Shown here piece by piece: positions 50,434-59,033 of a stretch of 64,000 bases of DNA. Source of the stretch: Catellatospora tritici (GTDB lineage: Bacteria > Actinomycetota > Actinomycetes > Mycobacteriales > Micromonosporaceae); contig NZ_JAHRCY010000010.1 of the NCBI RefSeq assembly GCF_019083965.1, positions 186,001 through 250,000 of the forward strand. The letters run 5' to 3'. How positions within the stretch are numbered: position 1 is the first letter of the stretch; the number at the start of each line of letters is the position of its first letter. The notes beneath the pieces were generated by a model. That model ran no database searches. It was not told the DNA's origin and saw only the letters and a list, made by a program, of their open reading frames with translations. Position numbers and translations under genes: made by a program.

Positions 50434-50862
50434 ATGACCACAGCTCAGCTGGTTCGTGACGTCATGACTGTCAACCCGGTGTGCCTGCCGGACACCGCCA
50501 GCCTGATGGAGGCGGCCGAGCAGATGTCCCAGCGCAACATCGGCGACGTGCTCGTGCTCGACGCCGACGGCCGTCTGGAGGGCATCGTCACCGACCGCGA
50601 CATCGTGGTGCGGGGGCTCGCCGGTGGGCGTGAACCCAGCACCGTGCACCTGCATGACATCGTCAGCGACCGCCTGGTCATGGTCGGTGCCGACGAGCCG
50701 GTGACCGCGGCGGTGGACCTCATGCGCGAGCACGCGCTGCGCCGCCTGCCGGTGACCGCCGACGGACGGGCCGTGGGCATCGTGTCGCTGGGTGATCTGG
50801 CCGTCGACCGCGACCCCAACTCGGCCCTGGCCGACATCAGCGACGCCCCGCCCAGTCGCTGA
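50434..50862 (+). CDS. CBS-pair protein
   Basis: A 142-residue protein consisting of a Bateman module: CBS1 at about residues 7-62 (VRDVMTVNPVCLPDTASLMEAAEQM; GRLEGIVTDRDIVV) and CBS2 at about 76-131 (IVSDRLVMVGADEPVTAAVDLM; GRAVGIVSLGDLAV). Such stand-alone proteins bind adenine nucleotides or S-adenosyl compounds and are common in stress regulons. No catalytic domain. GAGGGGG precedes the ATG. A similar protein is encoded at 57846; they may be paralogues with different partners. Confidence 0.9.
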   Translation: MTTAQLVRDVMTVNPVCLPDTASLMEAAEQMSQRNIGDVLVLDADGRLEGIVTDRDIVVRGLAGGREPSTVHLHDIVSDRLVMVGADEPVTAAVDLMREHALRRLPVTADGRAVGIVSLGDLAVDRDPNSALADISDAPPSR

Positions 50863-50871
50863 CGGCACCGA

Positions 50872-50903
50872 GCGCCCGGCGGCCGGACAGGGCGGCCGGG
50901 CGC
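50872..50903. terminator. Hairpin after the CBS gene
   Basis: A 9-bp stem (GCGCCCGGC with GCCGGGCGC) around a 14-base loop, 10 bp past the stop codon. Confidence 0.5.
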
Positions 50904-51041
50904 CGGTCGATCGGGAACCTGTGGCGATGACACACCGTCGAGCCGTGCCATAGGTTCATGATCGACGCGGAGGTGGGCGGGGGTGGGGGCGGCGCTGCGG
51001 GTTAGGCTGCGCGGCGTGAGGTTTGTCGACGGCGGTGCCTG

Positions 51042-52679
51042 GTGAGCGCCACGCTGGTGGTCCGGGGCCTGGCGGCCGGTCACGGCGAGCGGGTGCTTTT
51101 CAGTGATCTCGACCTGGTGGTGGCCCCGGGTGACGTGATCGGTCTGGTCGGGGTCAACGGCGCGGGCAAGTCGACGCTGCTGCGGCTGCTGGCGGGGCTG
51201 GCTCCGGCTGAGGCCGGGTCGATGGTGCTGAACCCGCCGACGGCCAACGTCGGCCACCTGCCCCAGGAGCCCGAGCGCCGGATCGGGGAGTCGGTGCGTG
51301 ACTTCCTGGAGCGCCGGACCGGGGTGAGCGCGGCGCAGCGGGAGCTGGACGCGGCCGCCGAGGCGCTGGCCGAAGGCACGCCCGGCGCCGACGACCGCTA
51401 CAACGAGGCGCTGGAGCGGTGGCTCGCGCTCGGCGGCGCGGACCTGCCCGAGCGTGCCGAGGCGGTCGCGGCCGAACTGGGCCTGGACGTCGATCTCGAC
51501 CACCCGATGACCTCGCTGTCCGGCGGCCAGGCCGCGCGGGCGGGCATGGCCTCGCTGCTGCTCAGCCGGTATGACATCTTCCTGCTGGACGAGCCCACCA
51601 ACGATCTCGACCTGGCGGGCCTGGAGCGGCTGGAGCGCTTCGTCACCGAGCTGCGGGCCGGGACGGTCCTGGTCAGTCACGACCGCGAGTTCCTGACCCG
51701 GGTCGTCAACAAGGTGCTGGAGCTGGACCTGCACCAGCAGCAGGTGCGCCTGTACGGCGGCGGCTACCTGCCCTACCTGCAGGAGCGCGAGATCGCCCGC
51801 CAGCACGCCCGCGACGACTACGAGGAGTACGCCGACACGAAGTCCGCGCTGGAGGCGCGGGCCCGGCTGCAGCGCTCGTGGATGGAGAAGGGCGTGAAGA
51901 ACGCCCGGCGCAAGGCCAGTGACAACGACAAGATCGGCCGCGCCTTCCGGACCGAGTCGACCGAGAAGCAGGCCGCCAAGGCCCGCCAGACCGAGCGGCT
52001 GATCGAGCGACTGGAGGAGGTCGAGGAGCCGCGCAAGGAGTGGCAGCTGCGCATGGAGATCGCCGCCGCGCCGCGCTCGGGCGCGGTGGTGGCCACGCTC
52101 AACGCCGCCGTCGTCGAGCAGGGCGCCTTCACGCTCGGACCGGTGGACCTGCGCATCGACTGGGCGGACCGGGTCGCGATCACCGGCCCGAACGGCTCCG
52201 GCAAGTCGACGCTGCTACGGGCGCTGCTGGGCCGGGCGCCGCTGGCGTCCGGGCACGCCTCGCTCGGGCCGGGCGTGGTGGTCGGCGAGGTCGACCAGGC
52301 GCGCAACCGCTTCCTGGGCGCCGAGCGGCTGCTGGACGCCTTCGAGGCGGAGGTGCCGCAGCTGAACCCGGCCGACGTGCGGACACTGCTGGCGAAGTTC
52401 GGGCTGCGCGCGGCGCACGTGATGCGCCCGGCCGCGACGCTTTCGCCCGGCGAGCGCACCCGGGCGGCGCTGGCGCTGCTGCAGGCGCGCGGGGTGAACC
52501 TGCTGGTGCTCGACGAGCCCACCAACCACCTGGACCTGCCGGCGATCGAGCAGCTGGAGTCGGCGCTGGAGTCGTACCAGGGGACGCTGTTGCTGGTCAC
52601 CCACGATCGGCAGATGCTGCAGGCGGTGCGGACCGATCGGCTGCTGACGGTCGAGTCGGGCCGGGTCACCGTGGCCTGA
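51042..52679 (+). CDS. ABC-F family ATPase
   Basis: A 545-residue soluble protein with two ATP-binding cassettes and no membrane domain. Cassette 1: Walker A GVNGAGKSTLL, signature LSGGQAARAGMA, Walker B LLDEPTNDLDL. Linker about residues 240-345, helical and charged. Cassette 2: GPNGSGKSTLL, signature LSPGERTRAALA, Walker B LVLDEPTNHLDL. ABC-F proteins act on the ribosome (E-site, nascent chain or antibiotic release). Without subfamily analysis, resistance versus housekeeping (Ettl/Uup-like) is open. GTG start at 51042. Monocistronic. Confidence 0.9.
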   Translation: MSATLVVRGLAAGHGERVLFSDLDLVVAPGDVIGLVGVNGAGKSTLLRLLAGLAPAEAGSMVLNPPTANVGHLPQEPERRIGESVRDFLERRTGVSAAQRELDAAAEALAEGTPGADDRYNEALERWLALGGADLPERAEAVAAELGLDVDLDHPMTSLSGGQAARAGMASLLLSRYDIFLLDEPTNDLDLAGLERLERFVTELRAGTVLVSHDREFLTRVVNKVLELDLHQQQVRLYGGGYLPYLQEREIARQHARDDYEEYADTKSALEARARLQRSWMEKGVKNARRKASDNDKIGRAFRTESTEKQAAKARQTERLIERLEEVEEPRKEWQLRMEIAAAPRSGAVVATLNAAVVEQGAFTLGPVDLRIDWADRVAITGPNGSGKSTLLRALLGRAPLASGHASLGPGVVVGEVDQARNRFLGAERLLDAFEAEVPQLNPADVRTLLAKFGLRAAHVMRPAATLSPGERTRAALALLQARGVNLLVLDEPTNHLDLPAIEQLESALESYQGTLLLVTHDRQMLQAVRTDRLLTVESGRVTVA

Positions 52680-52895
52680 AAACGATCCCTACTTCCCGGA
52701 AACCGGCACAATCACAGCATTTTTGAAGTTGCCCGGCGGCCGCGGGCACCAGATGCTGTGCGTACGTGCGCCGCCCGAGGCGGTGTGGTCGCGCAGTCCG
52801 TCGGATCGACGGGCGCGTTTTCTGGGCAGAGTTAACGCATTCGACGCAGTCGGCGCTTCACGCTGCCCCTGGCCCGTGCGTAATCTCATCGATAA

Positions 52896-52917
52896 TCATC
52901 ACTATCGGCGGTGATGA
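52896..52917. promoter_or_regulatory. Inverted repeat at the DoxX gene leader
   Basis: TCATCAC (52896-52902) and GTGATGA (52911-52917) are 8 bp apart, immediately before the first in-frame ATG. It could be an operator or a start-region hairpin. Confidence 0.35.
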
Positions 52918-52938
52918 ATGGAACGAAGGGGTTTCGCT

Positions 52939-53364
52939 GTGTCCGTCGGACGTCTGCCCGAGTTGACCACCACGCTGTTCCGGCTGGTCCTGGGCCTTTT
53001 GTTCACCCTGCACGGAGCGTCGTCGCTGTTCGGCGCCTTCGGTGGGGCCCGTGGCACCGGCCGCGCGGTCGAGTTCGCCGTCTGGCCCGGCTGGTGGGCC
53101 GCACTGATCCAGTTCGTCGGCGGGTTGCTGGTCGTGGCCGGTCTCGGCACCCGGGTGGCCGCGCTGATCTGCTCTGGCTCGATGGCCTACGCCTACTTCG
53201 TGGTGCACCAGCCCATGTCCCTGCTGCCGCTCAACAACGGCGGCGAGCTCGCGGCCATGTTCTGCTGGTCGTTCCTGCTGATCGCGGTGCTTGGCCCCGG
53301 TGCCTGGTCGCTGGACGCGCTGCTGTTCCGGCGGTCCAGGACCGACGCCCGCCAGACCGCCTGA
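52939..53364 (+). CDS. DoxX-family membrane protein
   Basis: A 141-residue DoxX-type protein with four helices and the characteristic first helix LFRLVLGLLFTLHGASSLFGAFGG (about residues 10-33, with its HG motif). Members associate with membrane redox complexes or thiol stress proteins. The GTG at 52939 has AAGGGG 7 bases upstream; ATG 52918 is the in-frame alternative. It is followed by a strong hairpin. Confidence 0.82.
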   Translation: MSVGRLPELTTTLFRLVLGLLFTLHGASSLFGAFGGARGTGRAVEFAVWPGWWAALIQFVGGLLVVAGLGTRVAALICSGSMAYAYFVVHQPMSLLPLNNGGELAAMFCWSFLLIAVLGPGAWSLDALLFRRSRTDARQTA

Positions 53365-53372
53365 CCGACCGC

Positions 53373-53408
53373 GAAGCCCCGGTCACCTGATCCGGTGACC
53401 GGGGCTTC
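53373..53408. terminator. Hairpin after the DoxX gene
   Basis: A 15-bp perfect stem (GAAGCCCCGGTCACC with GGTGACCGGGGCTTC) and 6-base loop, 8 bp after the stop. Confidence 0.75.
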
Positions 53409-53450
53409 CGTATCCCCAGGGTGGGGGGCCTGGTGGGGAAATCGGTTGCG

Positions 53451-53466
53451 GAGTGAGTGCTCACTC
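53451..53466. promoter_or_regulatory. TetR-type operator upstream of the exporter regulator
   Basis: GAGTGAG (53451-53457) and CTCACTC (53460-53466) form a perfect inverted repeat around TG. It ends 16 bp before the regulator's GTG and is the type of site bound by TetR dimers. Autorepression of the three-gene operon is inferred. Confidence 0.65.
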
Positions 53467-53482
53467 ATTTAGTGTCTCGGCC

Positions 53483-54082
53483 GTGAACGACGCCTCCCCC
53501 AGGCGCCGAGTGGCACCCCTGGCCCCCGAAGAGCGGCGGACCGCGATCATCGCGGCCACGCTGCCCCTGCTGCGTGCCGAAGGTCTGCACGTCAGCACCC
53601 GTCGGATCGCCGAATGCGCCGGTGTGGCCGAGGGCACGCTGTTCCGCGTGTTCCCGGACAAGGCCGCGCTGCTGGCGGCCGCGTTGGCGCACGCCTTCGA
53701 CCACGCCCCCACGGTCGCGGCGCTGCGCGCCCTGGGCGGCGTGCCCGATCTGCGCTTCCGGCTCAAGACGGCGGTCAAGGTTCTCGCCGCGCGGTTCCGC
53801 GACAACATGCCGCTGATGATCGCGATGCGCAGCAGCGGTCTACCCCCGGGTGTGCACCTGCCCGACTCGCGCGACGGCTTCACGCGCGTGGTCGACGCGT
53901 TGGCCGAGCTGATCGCTCCCGATCAGCACCGGCTGCGGCTGCCCGCCGACACCGTCGCCTCCATGATCACTTCGATGATCATGTTCAGTAACCGAACCGA
54001 CAATCTGCCCGTCGAGGAAGTCGTGAACGCGGTCCTCGACGGAGTGCTGTATCCCGAAGTCAAGGAAGAGCCCGCATGCTGA
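53483..54082 (+). CDS. TetR-family transcriptional regulator of the ABC exporter operon
   Basis: A 199-residue TetR protein. The helix-turn-helix lies at about residues 15-62 (AIIAATLPLLRAEGLHVSTRRIAECAGVAEGTLFRVFPDKAALLAA), followed by the helical ligand-binding domain. It overlaps the first ABC half by 7 bp and is preceded by a perfect palindromic operator, so it probably represses its own operon until the exported compound binds. The GTG at 53483 is used since earlier GTG codons lie in the operator; there is no clear ribosome site, so leaderless-like translation is possible. Confidence 0.85.
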   Translation: MNDASPRRRVAPLAPEERRTAIIAATLPLLRAEGLHVSTRRIAECAGVAEGTLFRVFPDKAALLAAALAHAFDHAPTVAALRALGGVPDLRFRLKTAVKVLAARFRDNMPLMIAMRSSGLPPGVHLPDSRDGFTRVVDALAELIAPDQHRLRLPADTVASMITSMIMFSNRTDNLPVEEVVNAVLDGVLYPEVKEEPAC

Positions 54083-55812
54083 TCCGACTCGTACGCCGCC
54101 ATCTGCGGCCGTACCGGCAACAAATCTCCCTGGTGGTGCTGCTGCAACTGGTGCAGACCATCGCCACCCTCTACCTGCCCACCCTCAACGCCGACATCAT
54201 CGACAAAGGCGTGGTCAAGGGCGACACCGGCTACATCCTGCGCATCGGCGCGCTGATGCTCGCGGTGTCGCTGGTGCAGATCATCTGCTCCACCGGCGCG
54301 GTGTACTACGGCGCGCAGACGTCGATGGCCCTGGGCCGCGACATCCGGGCCGCGATCTTCGCCCGGGTGCAGGACTTCTCCGCGCGCGAGGTCGGCCACT
54401 TCGGCCCGCCGTCGTTGATCACCCGCACCACCAACGACGTGCAGCAGGTCCAGATGCTGGCCCTGATGACGTTCACGATGATGGTCTCCGCGCCGATCAT
54501 GATGGTCGGCGGCATCATCCTGGCCCTCAACCTCGACCTGCAGCTGTCCGGGCTGCTGCTGGCGGTCATCCCGGCCCTGGTGCTGGGCATCGGCGCCATC
54601 GTCATCCGGATGCGCCCGCTGTTCCGGATGATGCAGGTCAACATCGACAGCGTCAACCGGGTCATGCGCGAGCAGATCACCGGCATCCGGGTCATCCGGG
54701 CGTTCGTCCGCGACAAGCGCGAGCAGGAGCGCTTCGCCGAGGCCAACGCGGACCTGACCAAGGTGTCGCTGGCCGTCGGCAAGCTGATGGCGTCGATGTT
54801 CCCGCTGGTCATGCTCATCATCAACATCTCGACGGTGGCCGTGCTGTGGTTCGGCGCGCACCGCATCGACAGCGACGGGATGCAGGTCGGCGCGCTGACG
54901 GCGTTCCTCAGCTACCTGATGCAGATCCTGATGGCGGTCATGATGGCCACCTTCATGTTCGTCATGATCCCGCGGGCCGAGGTGTGCGCCGAGCGCATCG
55001 AGGAGGTGCTCGGCACCGAGCCCAGCGTCGTCCCGCCCGCCGCGCCGCGGCAGCTCGACGGCGGCGTACGTGGGCACCTGGAGCTGCGCGACGTCGAGTT
55101 CAGCTACCCCGGCGCCGAGGAGCCGGTGCTGCGCAACATCGACCTGATCGCCCGGCCGGGCGAGACGACCGCCATCATCGGCAGTACCGGCAGCGGCAAG
55201 TCCACCCTGCTCAACCTGGTGCCGCGGCTGTTCGACGCCACCGACGGGCAGGTGCTCGTCGATGACGTGAACGTGCGCGAGCTCGACCCGCAGGCGCTGT
55301 CGCGGGCGGTCGGCTTCGTGCCCCAGAAGCCGTACCTGTTCTCCGGGACGATCGCCAGCAACCTGCGCTATGGCAAGGCCGACGCCACCGACGAGGAGCT
55401 GTGGCAGGCGCTGGAGACGGCGCAGGCCCGCGACTTCGTCGAGGCCATGCCCGAGCAGCTCGACGCCCCGATCGCCCAGGGCGGCACCAACGTCTCCGGC
55501 GGCCAGCGCCAGCGCCTGGCGATCGCCCGCGCCCTGGTCGCCCGCCCGGAGATCTACCTGTTCGACGACTCCTTCTCGGCGCTGGACTACGCCACCGACG
55601 CCGCGCTGCGCACGGCGCTGGCCCGTGAGACGTCCGAGTCGACCGTGGTGATCGTGGCCCAGCGGGTCAACACCATCCGCGATGCCGACCGCATCGTCGT
55701 GCTCGACGACGGGCAGGTCGTGGGGACCGGCACCCACACCGAACTCATGCACAGCAACGTCACCTACCGGGAGATCGTGCTGTCCCAGCTCACCGAGGAG
55801 GAAGCGCGATGA
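54076..55812 (+). CDS. ABC exporter half 1, heterodimeric, degenerate-site subunit
   Basis: A 578-residue permease-ATPase. The transmembrane domain (about residues 15-320, six helices) precedes a nucleotide-binding domain with Walker A GSTGSGKST (Lys375), signature NVSGGQRQRLAIARAL and Walker B LFDDSFSALD. The Walker B tail is Asp497-Asp498 where canonical sites have Asp-Glu, and the switch histidine is Gln529 (VAQRV). That pattern (as in TM287/BmrC-type subunits) marks the degenerate half. It pairs with the next gene, with which it overlaps by 4 bp. Confidence 0.92.
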   Translation: MLIRLVRRHLRPYRQQISLVVLLQLVQTIATLYLPTLNADIIDKGVVKGDTGYILRIGALMLAVSLVQIICSTGAVYYGAQTSMALGRDIRAAIFARVQDFSAREVGHFGPPSLITRTTNDVQQVQMLALMTFTMMVSAPIMMVGGIILALNLDLQLSGLLLAVIPALVLGIGAIVIRMRPLFRMMQVNIDSVNRVMREQITGIRVIRAFVRDKREQERFAEANADLTKVSLAVGKLMASMFPLVMLIINISTVAVLWFGAHRIDSDGMQVGALTAFLSYLMQILMAVMMATFMFVMIPRAEVCAERIEEVLGTEPSVVPPAAPRQLDGGVRGHLELRDVEFSYPGAEEPVLRNIDLIARPGETTAIIGSTGSGKSTLLNLVPRLFDATDGQVLVDDVNVRELDPQALSRAVGFVPQKPYLFSGTIASNLRYGKADATDEELWQALETAQARDFVEAMPEQLDAPIAQGGTNVSGGQRQRLAIARALVARPEIYLFDDSFSALDYATDAALRTALARETSESTVVIVAQRVNTIRDADRIVVLDDGQVVGTGTHTELMHSNVTYREIVLSQLTEEEAR

Positions 55813-57758
55813 CGGCCCCCGCTCCCCGCCGCGACAGCAATCCCCGCTTCGGCCCGGCCGCGATGATGGCCGGTCCGTCGATGACCAAGCCGCTGAAGTT
55901 CAAGGAGTCCAGCCGCCGTCTGCTGCGGCTGCTCAACCCGTACCGGGCGCTGGTGTGGGTGGCGGTGGCGCTGGGTGTCACCGGCGTCGGCCTGGCCGTG
56001 GTCGGCCCGAAGATCCTCGGCCACGCCACCAACATCATCTTCGAGGGCGTGGTCGGCAAGAGTCTGCCGCCGGGCGTCAGCAAGACCGACGTGGTGGCCG
56101 GGCTGCGCGCCCAGGGCCACGGCAACATCGCCGACATGGTCGCGGCGATGAACGTGGTCCCCGGCAAGGGCATCGACTTCGACGCCGTCGGCCGGGTGCT
56201 GCTGGTGGCGCTGTGCGTCTACGCCGCCGCCTCGCTGTTCTCGCTGTTCCAGTTCCGGCTCATCACCACCGTGGTGCAGCGGGCCGTCTACAACCTGCGC
56301 GAGCAGGTCGAGCACAAGCTGTCGCGGCTGCCGTTGAGCTACTTCGACGGCCAGCAGCGCGGCGAGGTGCTGAGCAGGGCGACCAACGACATCGACAACG
56401 TCGCGCAGACCATGCAGCAGTCGTTCAGCCAGCTGATGAACTCGGTGCTCACCATCGTCGGCGTGCTGGCGATGATGGTCTGGATCTCGCCGCTGCTGGC
56501 GGTGATCGCCCTGGTCACCGTGCCGCTGTCGGTGTTCGTGACGATGCGGATCGGCAAGAAGGCCCAGCCGCAGTTCATCGCCCAGTGGGGCGTGACCGGC
56601 AAGCTCAACGGGCACATCGAGGAGATGTACACCGGGCACTCGCTGGTGAAGGTGTTCGGGCGACAGGCCGAGGCGGCCGAGCAGTTCCGCGAACACAACG
56701 AGGCGCTGTACACGGCGGGCTTCAAGGCGCAGTTCATCTCCGGGCTGATCCAGCCCGCGATGTTCTTCATCGGCAACGTGAACTACGTGCTGGTCGCCGT
56801 CGTCGGCGCGCTGCGGGTGGCCTCGGGTTCGCTGTCGCTGGGCGACGTGCAGGCGTTCATCCAGTACTCGCGCCAGTTCAGCCAGCCGCTGAGCCAGGTG
56901 GCGGCCATGTCCAACCTGGTGCAGTCGGGCGTGGCCTCGGCCGAGCGGGTGTTCGAGCTGCTCGACGCCGCCGAGCAGAGCCCCGAGCCGGTCCCGGCCG
57001 CCACGGTCGACCCGGTGCGCGGGCAGGTGAGCTTCGAGCACGTGTCGTTCTCATACTCCCCGGACAAGCCGCTGATCACCGACCTGTCGCTGACCGTCGA
57101 GCCCGGCCAGACGGTGGCCATCGTCGGCCCGACCGGCGCGGGCAAGACCACGCTGGTCAACCTGCTGATGCGCTTCTACGACGTCAACGGCGGCCGGATC
57201 ACCCTGGACGGCGTCGACGTCAACACGATGACCCGCGAGGACCTGCGCTCGAAGATGGGCATGGTGCTGCAGGACACCTGGCTGTTCGGCGGCACCATCG
57301 CCGACAACATCGCGTACGGCGCGCACCAGCCGAGCCAGGAGCAGATCGTGGCGGCGGCGAAGGCGACGCACGTCGACCGGTTCGTGCGTACGCTGCCCAA
57401 CGGCTACGACACGGTCCTGGACGAGGAGGGGACCAACGTCAGCGCCGGTGAGCGGCAGCTGCTCACCATCGCGCGGGCGTTCCTGGCCGAGCCGAGCATC
57501 CTCATCCTCGACGAGGCCACCAGCTCGGTCGACACCCGCACCGAGGTGCTGATCCAGCGGGCGCTGGGCTCGCTGCGGCAGGGGCGCACCAGCTTCGTCA
57601 TCGCGCACCGGCTCTCCACGATCCGCAACGCCGACGTGATCCTGGTGATGGAGCACGGCTCGATCGTCGAGCACGGCTCGCACGACAAGCTGATCGCCGC
57701 CGGTGGCGCGTACGCCCGCCTCTACGAGGCGCAGTTCGCCGCCGCGGTCACCGAGTAG
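55809..57758 (+). CDS. ABC exporter half 2, heterodimeric, canonical-site subunit
   Basis: A 649-residue permease-ATPase. It has an extended extracytoplasmic insertion between the first two helices (about residues 75-125). Its NBD has Walker A GPTGAGKTTLV (Lys446), Walker B LILDEATSSVD with Asp568-Glu569 and switch His600 (IAHRL), all canonical, but its signature is NVSAGERQL instead of LSGGQ. Together with half 1 this gives one competent and one degenerate ATP site, the standard asymmetry of heterodimeric exporters (LmrCD, BmrCD, TM287/288). Probably exports drugs or peptides. Confidence 0.93.
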   Translation: MTAPAPRRDSNPRFGPAAMMAGPSMTKPLKFKESSRRLLRLLNPYRALVWVAVALGVTGVGLAVVGPKILGHATNIIFEGVVGKSLPPGVSKTDVVAGLRAQGHGNIADMVAAMNVVPGKGIDFDAVGRVLLVALCVYAAASLFSLFQFRLITTVVQRAVYNLREQVEHKLSRLPLSYFDGQQRGEVLSRATNDIDNVAQTMQQSFSQLMNSVLTIVGVLAMMVWISPLLAVIALVTVPLSVFVTMRIGKKAQPQFIAQWGVTGKLNGHIEEMYTGHSLVKVFGRQAEAAEQFREHNEALYTAGFKAQFISGLIQPAMFFIGNVNYVLVAVVGALRVASGSLSLGDVQAFIQYSRQFSQPLSQVAAMSNLVQSGVASAERVFELLDAAEQSPEPVPAATVDPVRGQVSFEHVSFSYSPDKPLITDLSLTVEPGQTVAIVGPTGAGKTTLVNLLMRFYDVNGGRITLDGVDVNTMTREDLRSKMGMVLQDTWLFGGTIADNIAYGAHQPSQEQIVAAAKATHVDRFVRTLPNGYDTVLDEEGTNVSAGERQLLTIARAFLAEPSILILDEATSSVDTRTEVLIQRALGSLRQGRTSFVIAHRLSTIRNADVILVMEHGSIVEHGSHDKLIAAGGAYARLYEAQFAAAVTE

Positions 57759-57773
57759 CCGACCGCACCCTGG

Positions 57774-57815
57774 CGCCGGTCGGATGGCGGATCACCGCCA
57801 TCCGACCGGCGTTTT
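57774..57815 (+). terminator. Intrinsic terminator of the TetR-ABC operon
   Basis: A 17-bp perfect stem (CGCCGGTCGGATGGCGG with its complement), ATCA tetraloop and a TTTT run at 57812-57815: the only hairpin in this window with a T-tract. It begins 15 bp past the stop. Confidence 0.9.
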
Positions 57816-57845
57816 CCGTATCGTGAGGTGCGAGGGGGGTGGCCC

Positions 57846-58241
57846 ATGGACATTCTCGTGGTCCGTGACGTCATGACCGGGGCGTCGATCCACGTGGACC
57901 GGCAGGCCCCGATGGTCGACATAGCCCGGCTGATGCGGGAGCACGGCATCGACGACGTGCTGGTCACCGACGAGGACAAGCTGCTCGGGGTGGTCAACGC
58001 GCGGGACCTGGTGCTGGCCCTGGCCGACGATCTCGACCCGCACAACACCATCGCCGAGGACCTCGTCAAGCAGGACGTGGTCGCGGTGCACGCCGACGAC
58101 GGCGTCAGCGAGGCGATGCGCCTGATGCGCTCGCACGCGCTGCACCGGCTGCCGGTGCTGGAGGCCGAGCGGGTCGTCGGCGTCGTCACCTGGATCGACG
58201 TCGACCAGCCGGGAGGTGGCGCACCGCGCGGCGTCGGGTGA
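57846..58241 (+). CDS. CBS-pair protein, second copy
   Basis: A 131-residue Bateman-module protein: CBS1 about residues 6-60 (VRDVMTGASIHVDRQAPMVD; DKLLGVVNARDLVL) and CBS2 about 72-123 (VKQDVVAVHADDGVSEAMRLM; ERVVGVVTWIDVD). It is similar in layout to the protein at 50434 but lacks the extended C-terminus. ATG 57846 is used because the first in-frame ATG (57828) precedes the normal N-terminus. It lies in the same direction as the STAS-HATPase gene downstream, 89 bp apart. Confidence 0.87.
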   Translation: MDILVVRDVMTGASIHVDRQAPMVDIARLMREHGIDDVLVTDEDKLLGVVNARDLVLALADDLDPHNTIAEDLVKQDVVAVHADDGVSEAMRLMRSHALHRLPVLEAERVVGVVTWIDVDQPGGGAPRGVG

Positions 58242-58330
58242 CCGACCCGGGCGGGACGTGACCGGGCATACGGTCGTTAACCTCGTCGATGCGGGATTAA
58301 CCGCGTGCCGCCCCGGGGAATTCAGGAGAC

Positions 58331-59032
58331 ATGTCGACGCTGGTGTGCCATGTCCGGTGCCACCTGCCGATCGCGGAGATCGCGGTGGCGGGCACCCTCG
58401 ACGACTCCACGGTGATCCATGTCGGTGCCGCGCTCACCGACTGCCTGGCCGACCAACCCGACGCGGTGATCCTCGATCTGGCCGAGATGACCTGCCATGA
58501 CGATCGCCTGCCGTCCTGGCTGCACGGATGGGGACGCACGGCACACCGCTGGCCGGGATCGCCGTTGCTGGTCGTCGCGCCGGGGGTGGACCTGCCGAGC
58601 GAGGACGGCATCGTCGGGTACGGCGACGTCGGCTCGGCCAAGGAAGCCGCGAACGCCGTGCCCCTGTCCCTGCGCCGCAGCATCGACCTGCCACCACTGC
58701 CCAGCAGTTGCGCCGCCGCCCGCGACCTGGCCGAGCAGGCCTGTCGCGACTTCGGCGCACCGCGACTGGCGCAGCTCGTCCGGCTGCTGACTTCGGAGCT
58801 GACCGCCAACGCGGTCGTGCACGCGCGCACCCGGCTGCGGGTCAGCCTGCGGCGCCAGGGCGGCAGCGTCTACGCGGCCGTCCGCGACGGCGACCCGTTC
58901 CTGCCCCAGCTGCCCGGACCCGACGATCCCGGCAGCAGCCTGGAGCTGGTGATGGCGCTCGCCTCGGACTGGGGCAGCTTGCTGATCAGCGACGGCAAGG
59001 TGGTCTGGGTCCGCGTCGACCTGCCCGCCTGA
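58331..59032 (+). CDS. STAS-like domain fused to RsbW-type HATPase
   Basis: A 233-residue protein combining two partner-switch modules. A STAS-like fold covers about residues 1-110, but its usual phosphorylatable Ser is replaced: where D-S-S-G is expected it reads LAEMTCHDDRLPSWL. A HATPase_c (Bergerat) domain of the anti-sigma kinase type occupies about 118-230, with N-box LTSELTANAVVHA at 152-164 and a G1-like VYAAVRDGDP. The kinase half could sequester a sigma factor or an antagonist, while the first half is probably a docking, not switchable, domain. AGGAGAC immediately precedes the ATG. Confidence 0.78.
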   Translation: MSTLVCHVRCHLPIAEIAVAGTLDDSTVIHVGAALTDCLADQPDAVILDLAEMTCHDDRLPSWLHGWGRTAHRWPGSPLLVVAPGVDLPSEDGIVGYGDVGSAKEAANAVPLSLRRSIDLPPLPSSCAAARDLAEQACRDFGAPRLAQLVRLLTSELTANAVVHARTRLRVSLRRQGGSVYAAVRDGDPFLPQLPGPDDPGSSLELVMALASDWGSLLISDGKVVWVRVDLPA

Positions 59033-59033
59033 G

